From contig JAGGTL010000001.1 of NCBI GenBank assembly GCA_021163805.1, positions 1 to 8,441 of the forward strand: a DNA stretch of 8,441 nucleotides, read 5' to 3'. A program made the position numbers and the translations under genes. Below the pieces are notes generated by a model. That model saw only the letters and a list, made by a program, of their open reading frames with translations. It searched no databases and was not told the DNA's origin. This DNA is from Candidatus Aenigmatarchaeota archaeon. GTDB taxonomy: Archaea; Aenigmatarchaeota; Aenigmatarchaeia; QMZS01. Shown here one piece after another: positions 1-5,593 of this stretch (position 1 is the stretch's first letter; each line of letters starts with the position of its first letter).

Positions 1-521
1 TAATTGCAAAGGGGAATAATTTTAAGGAAAAATTAAAACACAGTTACCTGTTTTTTAGGGGGCATTTATTGGTTTATATAATTCTTTTCGTTTCATTCCT
101 CTGCTTTACTTTTCCTTTTCAGGGTTTTCAATCAATAAACAGCATTATTAAAGTTACAACTTTCTTCCAGACCGGAAAAGCGGAAGGAGGAATTTTTCCA
201 AATGTCTGGGTTTCCATTTCTGAGGAAATGTCCGCTTCTTTAACAGAAGTTGTTATGAGGGTAGGAACTCCTATATTTATTTTTGGAATAATTGGACTGG
301 CAGTTTTATTTCTTTTCTTTATTTTCAACTTCGGAAAGAAATCAAGCTATCCAGAAACCTTTTTCTTTATGTTCGTCTGGATAGCCCCAACCTTGTATGG
401 TTCTCTCTGGGCAATTAGATTTGCTCAAATGCTTGCAATTCCAATGTCAATCTGCGCCGGAATTGCTTTAGGTGTTTTGTTTGATTTATCAATAAAGATG
501 ATTAAGAAATATACAGATTGA
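1..521 (+). CDS. aglB: STT3/AglB-like oligosaccharyltransferase, 5'-partial, apparently C-terminally truncated
   Basis: The reading frame is open from base 3 through the left edge (172 codons, stop TGA at 519-521), so the gene begins outside the window and the TTG at 69 is internal. The fragment has a membrane segment near residues 23-40, an extracytoplasmic loop, then segments at about 88-109 and 116-160. The loop contains FPNVWVSISEE; the SISE at residues 71-74 fits the SVSE/TIXE motif of STT3-family oligosaccharyltransferases. Arg139 in WAIRFAQMLAIP matches the conserved arginine of TM11. STT3 proteins transfer lipid-linked glycan to asparagine at the cell surface. Family members normally continue with two more helices and a globular domain carrying WWDYG. 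Here the frame stops about 30 residues after that arginine, with no such domain downstream, so the gene is probably broken or split. Another GT-C family membrane glycosyltransferase is possible. Confidence 0.6.
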   Translation, partial: IAKGNNFKEKLKHSYLFFRGHLLVYIILFVSFLCFTFPFQGFQSINSIIKVTTFFQTGKAEGGIFPNVWVSISEEMSASLTEVVMRVGTPIFIFGIIGLAVLFLFFIFNFGKKSSYPETFFFMFVWIAPTLYGSLWAIRFAQMLAIPMSICAGIALGVLFDLSIKMIKKYTD

Positions 522-526
522 ACACA

Positions 527-548
527 TTAGTGCATTAGACTGCACTAA
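527..548. terminator. Perfect 8-bp inverted repeat after the STT3-like gene
   Basis: TTAGTGCA (527-534) and TGCACTAA (541-548) are perfect inverted repeats separated by 6 bases, starting 6 bases after the stop codon at 521. An AT-rich stretch follows, but not a clean T-run. It may be a transcription-ending hairpin or an operator for the leaderless start at 581. The symmetry is seen directly; the role is inferred. Confidence 0.35.
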
Positions 549-551
549 AAA

Positions 552-559
552 TTTAATTA
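552..559 (+). promoter_or_regulatory. TATA-like box for the remnant start at 581
   Basis: TTTAATTA lies 22-29 bases upstream of the ATG at 581, the spacing expected for a leaderless archaeal transcript. It suggests that 581 was once a real gene start. The region is very AT-rich, so the match alone is weak. Confidence 0.3.
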
Positions 560-580
560 TAAGTATATTAAAATAATATT

Positions 581-652
581 ATGGACATTAGTGAGCTTTT
601 CAAGTTTAATGAATGGTGGGAAACAAAAAAAGTTAATAATATAACAGTGTAA
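581..652 (+). pseudogene. Remnant of the 5' end of a second AAA ATPase gene
   Basis: A 23-residue frame begins MDISELFKFNEWWETKKV and stops at 650-652. The FNEWW element near the N-terminus matches the opening of archaeal AAA_14/DUF4143 ATPases, which commonly start with a short helix and an 'N-x-W-W' type motif. The intact ATPase downstream has MDKGEIISILEKWNFW in the same place. The remnant runs directly into the 59-bp repeat (from 638), where the ATPase similarity ends. I read it as a gene start joined by deletion to unrelated 3' sequence. It is too short to make a functional ATPase. Recognition rests on a short motif, so confidence is moderate. Confidence 0.4.
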
Positions 653-696
653 TAATAATCTTTTATGCAAATTCATCAATAAAGGTGATCAAAAAA
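638..696 (+). repeat. 59-bp direct repeat, left copy
   Basis: This copy matches 2207-2265 at 56 of 59 positions without gaps (differences at 646, 688 and 693, each A here and G there). The similarity ends sharply at 697 versus 2266. Together with the right copy it brackets the intact ATPase gene, with start points 1569 bases apart. Confidence 0.9.
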
Positions 697-708
697 CATT
701 ATATTTAG
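638..708 (+). pseudogene. C-terminal remnant of a nucleotidyltransferase-like gene, left copy
   Basis: In the frame ending at the stop 706-708 the DNA reads NSVIIIFYANSSIKVIKK followed by HYI. The right copy reads NGVIIIFYANSSIKVVKK. This resembles the last strand and helix of minimal nucleotidyltransferase (MNT) proteins, where a 'dGvviyg...fiklvkk' pattern is common. Only about 22 codons remain here and the frame is blocked by a stop at 637-639. Family assignment depends mainly on the longer right-hand remnant. Confidence 0.4.
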
Positions 709-729
709 ATAAATATTGTCTTATTTATG

Positions 730-753
730 TGACATATATTTAATTATTTGTCA
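730..753. promoter_or_regulatory. Imperfect palindrome overlapping the ATPase TATA box
   Basis: TGACA (730-734) and TGTCA (749-753) are inverted and enclose an AT-rich core. In all, 10 of 12 half-site positions are symmetric. The palindrome covers the TATA-like element at 735-742, so a dimeric DNA-binding protein bound there would block transcription of the ATPase. The symmetry is seen; the operator role is inferred. Confidence 0.35.
735..742 (+). promoter_or_regulatory. TATA box of the ATPase gene
   Basis: TATATTTA lies 22-29 bases upstream of the ATG at 764, which fits a leaderless archaeal mRNA. No Shine-Dalgarno sequence precedes the start. This supports 764 over the upstream in-frame TTG at 716, which would place the start before the TATA box. 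Confidence 0.5.
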
Positions 754-763
754 TATATATAAT

Positions 764-2080
764 ATGGATAAAGGAGAAATAATAAGTATTCTAGAAAAAT
801 GGAATTTCTGGAAAAGAGAAATAGATACTGGAAATAAGAGGGAAATCACAGAAAAATTATTCACGGTTCTAAAATATGATAAAGTAGTAACAATAGTTGG
901 AGTAAGAAGATCCGGAAAATCCTATATATTAAGACAACTCGCAAAAAATCTTATAAAAAAGAAAGTGCCAAAAGAAGATATTTTAATCATAAATTTTGAA
1001 GAACCTGCTTTTGAAGGAAGTGATCTAAAATTGCTGTTAAAAATATACGAAAGTTACAAAGAAATTATAAAACCTAAAGGAAAACCATATATTTTTTTGG
1101 ATGAAATCCAAGAAGTAAAAAATTGGGAAAAATTTGTTAGAAGTCTGAATGAAAGAAAAGAAGCTTACTTAATCCTTACCGGATCTTCATCAAAGTTAAT
1201 GAGTGAAGAAATGGGAACTATATTAACGGGAAGACAATTAACATTTGAAGTTTTCCCCCTGTCCTTCAAAGAGTTTTTAATATTCAATAACTTAAAAATT
1301 AAAAATGAAAAGGATATTTACTTAAATGCGGATTATATAAAAAAATATTCGTGGGAATATGTAAAATATGGTGGTTTCCCAGAGGTTGTCTTGATTGAAA
1401 ATGAAGAAATAAAAAACAAAATAATTTTCGAGTATTACAATACAATTATAAACAGAGATATTATAGAAAGATATAAGATAAGAAGCATTGAAAAAATGAA
1501 ACATTTGGCAAGATATTATTTTTCAAACATATGTTCTTCGATTACTTATAGAAAAATATCGGGATTTTTAAATATGCCTACGGAAACAATCTCTAGATTC
1601 TCAGAGTATTTGCAAACTGCGAAACTAATTTTTTTTATAGATCGATTTTCATTCTCTTTGAAAGAACGGGAAAATTCTCCGAGAAAAATTTATTGTATAG
1701 ATAATGGATTCTTTACTTCTCTGGGGTTTAGATTCATGGAAAATAGAGGAAAATTACTCGAAAATTTGGTGGCAATAGAGCTTTTGAGAAGAAAATATTA
1801 TAGACATAATGATTTAGAAATTTATTACTGGAAGGATTATCAACAAAGAGAGGTTGACTTTGTTTTGAAAAAAAGAACCAAAGTTGAACAATTGATTCAG
1901 GTCTGTTATTCTTTGGAGGAGTATAACACAAAGAAAAGAGAAATTAAAGCCTTGTTAAAGGCAAGCAAAGAATTGAAATGTAAAAATTTGCTGATTATTT
2001 CCTGGGATGAAGAAACCGAAATTAAAGAAAACAATTTGGTAATTAAAACAGTTCCTCTCTGGAAATGGTTATTGTCCTGA
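764..2080 (+). CDS. AAA ATPase with C-terminal DUF4143 domain
   Basis: This 438-residue protein has an N-terminal AAA_14-type ATPase domain and a C-terminal DUF4143 domain. The N-terminal helix (EKWNFW, 11-16) precedes Walker A GVRRSGKS (46-53) and Walker B IFLDE (110-114). LTGSSS follows, with a GRQLTFEVFPLSFKEF block typical of the family. After the winged-helix-like middle, DUF4143 features appear: YCIDNGFF, LLENLVAIELLRR, EVDFVL (363-368) and LIQVCY (377-382), a PD-(D/E)xK nuclease-like fold. It ends in VPLWKWLL as relatives do. These proteins are abundant in archaea and bacteria, but their cellular role is largely unknown; proposals include DNA binding or stress and element-linked functions. 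The start at 764 is chosen from the TATA spacing and family N-terminus. It stands alone between two 59-bp repeats and looks more AT-rich than the HMG-CoA reductase gene. All key motifs are present, so it appears functional. Confidence 0.88.
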   Translation: MDKGEIISILEKWNFWKREIDTGNKREITEKLFTVLKYDKVVTIVGVRRSGKSYILRQLAKNLIKKKVPKEDILIINFEEPAFEGSDLKLLLKIYESYKEIIKPKGKPYIFLDEIQEVKNWEKFVRSLNERKEAYLILTGSSSKLMSEEMGTILTGRQLTFEVFPLSFKEFLIFNNLKIKNEKDIYLNADYIKKYSWEYVKYGGFPEVVLIENEEIKNKIIFEYYNTIINRDIIERYKIRSIEKMKHLARYYFSNICSSITYRKISGFLNMPTETISRFSEYLQTAKLIFFIDRFSFSLKERENSPRKIYCIDNGFFTSLGFRFMENRGKLLENLVAIELLRRKYYRHNDLEIYYWKDYQQREVDFVLKKRTKVEQLIQVCYSLEEYNTKKREIKALLKASKELKCKNLLIISWDEETEIKENNLVIKTVPLWKWLLS

Positions 2081-2089
2081 GTAATTTAA

Positions 2090-2292
2090 ATTTTCTTATT
2101 AGAAAAAGTCGGTGAAAAGATTGAAAAAAGATTTAAAAGAGAAATCCAATTGCATCTTTTTACCATGAAAGAATTTAAACATAAAAAAGAATTCGATTTA
2201 ACAACAAATATAACGGTGTAATAATAATCTTTTATGCAAATTCATCAATAAAGGTGGTCAAGAAATGCTGCCAAATATCTTATTTTATTTAG
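2090..2292 (+). pseudogene. Decayed C-terminus of an MNT-like nucleotidyltransferase gene, right copy
   Basis: One frame, open from 2090 to the stop at 2219, reads EKVGEKIEKRFKREIQLH, then LFTMKEFKHKKEFDLTT. The next frame, open to the stop at 2290-2292, continues with NGVIIIFYANSSIKVVKK. Joined across a frameshift near 2205-2215, these match the usual end of archaeal small nucleotidyltransferase proteins: a 'KEIqlhvft.kEF' strand, a helix, then 'NGvviyg..fiklvkk'. The catalytic GSxxxGxxxxxSDxD part is absent, so no active enzyme is made. MNT proteins often act with HEPN partners in toxin-antitoxin modules. The remnant starts 10 bases after the ATPase stop and contains the right repeat copy. 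The family call is from pattern memory and is tentative. Confidence 0.45.
2207..2265 (+). repeat. 59-bp direct repeat, right copy
   Basis: Matches 638-696 at 56 of 59 positions without gaps. It lies inside the nucleotidyltransferase-like remnant. The longer homologous context on this side suggests that this is the original location and the left copy is derived. After 2292, the sequence up to the HMG-CoA reductase promoter holds only AT-rich DNA with a weak hairpin at 2312-2325. Confidence 0.9.
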
Positions 2293-2358
2293 AGAAATGC
2301 GCTTAGATATGAGTTTTTTAAAACTTAATAAATTTAATTGAAAGGATTTCCGAGAAGT

Positions 2359-2366
2359 CTTAAATA
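2359..2366 (+). promoter_or_regulatory. TATA box of the HMG-CoA reductase gene
   Basis: CTTAAATA lies 19-26 bases before the ATG at 2385, consistent with a leaderless transcript. A purine-rich GAGAAG stretch just upstream could be the TFB-binding element. No ribosome binding site is seen. Confidence 0.45.
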
Positions 2367-2384
2367 GAAAAAAATAATAAATAA

Positions 2385-3545
2385 ATGGAAACTTCGGCGA
2401 TTTCCGGATTTAGCAAATTATCTTTAGAAGAGAAAATTAAAATTATAAAAGATTTTGCAAATTTAGATTCAGATGATATGGGGTTGATAAGAAAATATCA
2501 AGAGTTGCCGGATTTTTTAGAGTTGGAAAATAATATTGGACCATTTAAAATTGCAACAAATTTTCTTGTGAATAACAAGGATTATTTTGTTCCTATGGAG
2601 ATCGAAGAACCTTCAGTGGTTGCAGCGGCCTCAAGAGGGGCAAAATTGGTTAGAAGCGGAGGCGGTTTTAATGGAAGATATTTAGATTCGAAGATGATCG
2701 GGCAGTTACAGATTCTAGAGGTAGATGATTTTGAAGAAGGCAGGAAAAATATTGTTAAAAAGAAAGCAGAGCTTTTGGAAATTGCAAATCGTGCAAATAA
2801 AAAAATTGTTGAACTCGGAGGAGGAGCAAAAGATTTGGAGGTAAGAGAAATAAATACAGAGAAAGGCAAAAATCTGATTTTGCATTTGATTGTTGATACT
2901 TTGGATGCAATGGGTGCAAATATTGTGAATACGATGCTTGAAGCAATAACCCCTTTTGTAGTTGAATTAACAAAAGGAAAACCCTGCCTGAGAATAATCT
3001 CAAATTTTGCAGATAGGAGAATTGTTTCTGTGGAATGTAAAATTCCAATTCAGAAACTCGGCATCAAAAATTATGCGGGAGAAGAGGTTGCAGCGGGAAT
3101 TTTAAATGCCTGCGCTTTGGCAAAGGCGGATATTTACAGAGCTGTGACACACAATAAAGGAGTTATGAACGGCGTGGATGCCGTTGCTCTTGCAACCGGA
3201 AATGATTGGCGAGCTATTGAGGCGGGAGTTCATTCTTATGCTGCGAGAAATGGATATATTCCCGTTACAGACTGGTGGAAAGAGGGAGAGTTCTTAAGAG
3301 GAAAAATAGAGGTTCCGATGGCCGTTGCGACAATTGGTGGAGCAACAAACTCAAAAAAAGCGAGACTTGCATTGAAGATTTTGAGAGTGCAGAGTGCAAA
3401 GGAATTGGGTATTTTAACAGCTTCTGTGGGATTGGCAAATAATCTGGCCGCTCTTTCGGTTTTGGGTACAGAAGGGATTCAGAAAGGCCATATGAAATTG
3501 CATAAAGAATTTATAAAATTATCAGAATCCAATCGGCAAGCATAA
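2385..3545 (+). CDS. mvaA: Hydroxymethylglutaryl-CoA reductase, class II
   Basis: Reduces HMG-CoA to mevalonate with NAD(P)H, the committing step toward isoprenoids and hence archaeal ether lipids; cytoplasmic. The 386-residue protein carries EEPSVVAAAS (74-83) with the catalytic glutamate at 75, the cofactor-binding DAMGANIVNT (174-183), the catalytic lysine K258 in THNKGVMNG, the catalytic aspartate D274 in TGNDWRA, and the catalytic histidine H369 in GIQKGHMKLH. This arrangement matches class II enzymes (Pseudomonas mevalonii type) rather than the class I form of many archaea. All four catalytic residues are present. Only 17 residues follow H369, whereas the P. mevalonii enzyme has several dozen, so the C-terminal flap region is short. 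It has its own promoter and no co-directional neighbour close by. A degenerate copy of its 5' end lies at 5479-5541. Confidence 0.95.
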   Translation: METSAISGFSKLSLEEKIKIIKDFANLDSDDMGLIRKYQELPDFLELENNIGPFKIATNFLVNNKDYFVPMEIEEPSVVAAASRGAKLVRSGGGFNGRYLDSKMIGQLQILEVDDFEEGRKNIVKKKAELLEIANRANKKIVELGGGAKDLEVREINTEKGKNLILHLIVDTLDAMGANIVNTMLEAITPFVVELTKGKPCLRIISNFADRRIVSVECKIPIQKLGIKNYAGEEVAAGILNACALAKADIYRAVTHNKGVMNGVDAVALATGNDWRAIEAGVHSYAARNGYIPVTDWWKEGEFLRGKIEVPMAVATIGGATNSKKARLALKILRVQSAKELGILTASVGLANNLAALSVLGTEGIQKGHMKLHKEFIKLSESNRQA

Positions 3546-3599
3546 TTTATTTCTGGTGTATATATTAAAAGAAGTTAAATGTTTTGAGAAAAAATATAA

Positions 3600-3615
3600 A
3601 AATCATTTTTGATTT
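3600..3615. terminator. Small hairpin between convergent genes
   Basis: AAATCA and TGATTT are perfect 6-bp inverted repeats with a TTTT loop. They lie between the HMG-CoA reductase stop (3545) and the transporter stop (3662), so a two-way terminator is plausible. The stem is weak and AT-rich. The minus strand has a T-run just beyond it (opposite 3590-3596), which would suit ending the transporter transcript. Confidence 0.25.
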
Positions 3616-3661
3616 GGGTTCGCGGAAGGATATTCAGTTAATTGGTATTTTTTGGCCGACA

Positions 3662-4786
3662 TCAAAAAAATAAAAAAAGAAGAGAGGCCATGCTGCCAAA
3701 AAGAAAACTGGTTGTCAGCATTGTTGCAATTACCGTCATAATTAAAAAGAGAATAACTCTTCCCGTCTGAATCATCATTTCTCTAAACATTATGAATTTT
3801 ACGATGTTTAATTTATTTGCTTTATCATAACTTAATGCGTCAAAAGGTATATAGAGTAGTGTCTGCGAAACACCATAAGAGGAATCGATAATAAATACCT
3901 GAAAAGCGGTTTTGACAAAAAATCTTATGATCCAAATAAGCGTATTTATGATTGAACCAATTTTTAAAACCAATCTTCTGCGAATATCTGAAAATTCTGC
4001 CACAATAAATACAAAAACTATTGAAAAGAAAGTGGACAATGAGGAAACTAATCCAACCATTGTGAAATTATTTAGTATTGCGAAAAAGATAAAAATCGGC
4101 CATATAACGGAAGATATTCCGCTCTCAGTACCATATCCTACAAAAGCAAGCATATCCTTTATTTCATATCTTTGAAAAATTTCTTTCATCGAAAACGATA
4201 TTGGCTCGTGAAGATCCTTTGAGAAAAATAAAGGTACTGCCGACAATATCAATAAAACAGACACAAGTGCAAATAATGCTTCAAAACCAACAAAGGTCAA
4301 AATCAAACCACCTATTGCCGGGCCGGGGATGTTGGAAATTAAACTTACTCCTTTGGTTATTCCTATTTCTTTGCCTCTGTTTTTTTTATCGCTGAACTTT
4401 GAAAAATCAACATGGTAGCCCATCCAAAACAAAGAATTGCTTATGCCAAAAATTGCTGCCAGTAAATAGATTGGCCAGTTAAAATGTTCAAGAGTGAATA
4501 ACGCCATATAAAAAACAACCAACAAGGGAATGCTGTAGAAGATAGAATGTTTAAATCCGTATTTTGAAGAAATTTTTGTGGCGGGAATTACAAATAATGC
4601 ATGAACGGCATTGAGTATGGCATAAAAAATGAAAATATTAACTAAAGAATAATTTAGCTTGAGTAGAAAGATTGGAATAAAAATACTGATCATCGATAAA
4701 GTAAAGGATCTGATTGCAACACTGAGATATAACTCGTTTAATTCTCTATTTTTCAAAAAATGTAGGAAGTGATGCAGTCTGTACAT
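3662..4786 (-). CDS. MFS-type transporter
   Basis: A 374-residue, strongly hydrophobic protein with about 11-12 predicted membrane helices in two halves, joined by a polar stretch near residues 188-210. The loop after helix 2 (ATKISSKYGFKHS) resembles the MFS motif A. The segment after helix 4 (RGKEIGITKGVSLISNIPGPAIGGLI) matches the common MFS pattern with a helix-5 'gPaiGG' motif, so a major facilitator exporter or uptake carrier is likely. The substrate cannot be read from sequence. It is slightly shorter than the usual 400 residues and ends immediately after its last helix (LLFLFF). The ATG start is supported by a TATA box at the leaderless distance. It is convergent with the HMG-CoA reductase gene and has no operon partner. 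Confidence 0.75.
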   Translation of the reverse strand: MYRLHHFLHFLKNRELNELYLSVAIRSFTLSMISIFIPIFLLKLNYSLVNIFIFYAILNAVHALFVIPATKISSKYGFKHSIFYSIPLLVVFYMALFTLEHFNWPIYLLAAIFGISNSLFWMGYHVDFSKFSDKKNRGKEIGITKGVSLISNIPGPAIGGLILTFVGFEALFALVSVLLILSAVPLFFSKDLHEPISFSMKEIFQRYEIKDMLAFVGYGTESGISSVIWPIFIFFAILNNFTMVGLVSSLSTFFSIVFVFIVAEFSDIRRRLVLKIGSIINTLIWIIRFFVKTAFQVFIIDSSYGVSQTLLYIPFDALSYDKANKLNIVKFIMFREMMIQTGRVILFLIMTVIATMLTTSFLFGSMASLLFLFF

Positions 4787-4804
4787 ATTAGAATATTGAA
4801 CTAA

Positions 4805-5041
4805 ATGTATATAAACCTGTTATCTCTCATAATTTCCAAAAACATTCTGCAAAACCAAGAACAAAAAATCTCAACCCTGAGTTCTCTAGAATATGCTCCT
4901 CCTATTCCAAAGTTTCGCAGAAAACTTTCCATATGGCAAAGAAGATTCTTGAGATTAAACTGCGGATACTATCTAAATATTCAGTACTACGATGTCATTT
5001 AAAGTTTCTCAAAACATGTTTGTCATAAAATATTTCAATAA
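4805..5041 (+). pseudogene. Possible decayed gene upstream of the orphan frame
   Basis: This stretch is part of an 807-base region without a convincing intact gene. In the frame of the orphan ORF below it is open from 4805 except for stops at 5000-5002 and 5039-5041, giving 65 codons before the first stop. In a second frame, ATG 4933 opens a 31-residue peptide beginning MAKKILEIKLRILSKY, which has the look of a genuine archaeal N-terminus. I do not recognise a family. The few stops in such AT-rich DNA hint at former coding sequence, but chance is not excluded. The left end overlaps the transporter promoter, so the ATG at 4805 itself is unlikely to be a start. Confidence 0.2.
4808..4815 (-). 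promoter_or_regulatory. TATA box of the MFS transporter gene
   Basis: On the minus strand the sequence is TTTATATA, 22-29 bases upstream of the ATG at 4786. It is a near-ideal archaeal TATA box at the leaderless spacing and the clearest promoter in the window. Confidence 0.6.
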
Positions 5042-5236
5042 TCTTATGGTCTCCTCTTTCAATATTTCCATCTGGAAATCCTCAAAGATAGATATAATCT
5101 CCACAAACAGAGTTTACCGAATCTATTAGAATTTTCTTTTATATTATGGCGAGAGAAAAAAGTAATAATTCTATGTATCCCTTGCAGGTTCGGAGAGTAT
5201 AGTGATTGCATAGATTTAATTTTTGGAAAAAGAGAT

Positions 5237-5425
5237 TTGAGAGACAGATTTTGTGAATCTTTTGGAGAAAATACTGAAAAAGTGCTCAATGATATACATA
5301 ATTATGTCTGCAGATATGGTCCCCGGTATGAAATTACAGAAATTCAAATAGATGGACAAGAAGTAACTGTTGAAATAAGGGTGGGAAAGATTCATATTCT
5401 CAAAACTTACAAACCAAATAAATAA
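5237..5425 (+). CDS. Hypothetical protein or surviving 3' end of a decayed gene
   Basis: From the only in-frame canonical start candidate (TTG 5237) this encodes 62 residues. The frame is open back to 5042, giving 127 codons without a stop, rare for DNA this AT-rich. The full open stretch reads like a folded protein: hydrophobic KVIILCIPC, then IDLIFGKRDLRDRF, a helix ENTEKVLNDIHNYV, and a beta-rich end (EITEIQIDGQEVTVEIRVGK). Several cysteines are present, but no clear metal-binding pair. I do not recognise the family. A T-rich terminator-like tract starts at the stop codon, supporting a real transcript end. No ATG exists in this frame; an ATG at 5146 in another frame (MAREKSNNS) reaches a stop after 18 codons and could indicate a frameshift. 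It may therefore be a pseudogene. Confidence 0.35.
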   Translation: MRDRFCESFGENTEKVLNDIHNYVCRYGPRYEITEIQIDGQEVTVEIRVGKIHILKTYKPNK

Positions 5426-5450
5426 TTTTTTGATTTTTTATTTTTCTTTT
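5426..5450 (+). terminator. T-rich archaeal-type terminator
   Basis: Runs of 6, 6, 5 and 4 T, separated by one to three other bases, begin directly after the TAA at 5423-5425. U-rich tracts without a strong hairpin are the usual archaeal intrinsic termination signal. It implies that the upstream frame is, or was, transcribed left to right. Confidence 0.5.
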
Positions 5451-5478
5451 AAACACAATAAAAGAGTATTTCAAGATA

Positions 5479-5541
5479 GGAATCTGGCAAATAGCTTTAG
5501 AAGAGAAAATAAAAAGTATAAAAGACTTTTGCAAATTTGAA
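5479..5541 (+). pseudogene. Degenerate copy of the 5' end of the HMG-CoA reductase gene
   Basis: This stretch aligns with 2406-2467, codons 8-27 of the HMG-CoA reductase. The core (CTTTAGAAGAGAAAA, then a stretch ending TATAAAAGA) differs at only a few positions and continues into GCAAATTT. In protein terms it reads LEEKIKSIKDF against LEEKIKIIKDFANL. An extra base follows within the run of T, so the frame shifts, and similarity fades after about 60 bases. There is no start codon in place. It looks like a relic of a duplicated or rearranged reductase gene, located 3 kb away beyond the transporter. Confidence 0.5.
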
Positions 5542-5593
5542 TGCCATTGTTCGCATCTTTGCAAAGAATATCTAAATAGTTCATCTGAATATA

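Noticed and set aside
716..763. Upstream extension of the ATPase from TTG 716
   Set aside because: It lies before and across the TATA-like box and adds 16 residues unlike the family; ATG 764 gives the expected N-terminus.
638..2265. CRISPR array or insertion sequence
   Set aside because: Only two repeat copies exist, 1.5 kb apart, with no spacers; there is no transposase and no terminal inverted repeat.
2582..3048. Two minus-strand frames inside the HMG-CoA reductase gene
   Set aside because: Both are antisense to a strongly conserved enzyme and have no start context or recognisable domain.
3912..4395. Plus-strand frames antisense to the transporter
   Set aside because: They are antisense to a clear membrane protein with a good promoter; the sequence shows no independent protein character.
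4933..5028. 31-codon peptide starting MAKKILEIKLRILSKY as a separate gene
   Set aside because: It is short, has no promoter at the usual distance and no family match; kept only as a hint of a decayed gene.
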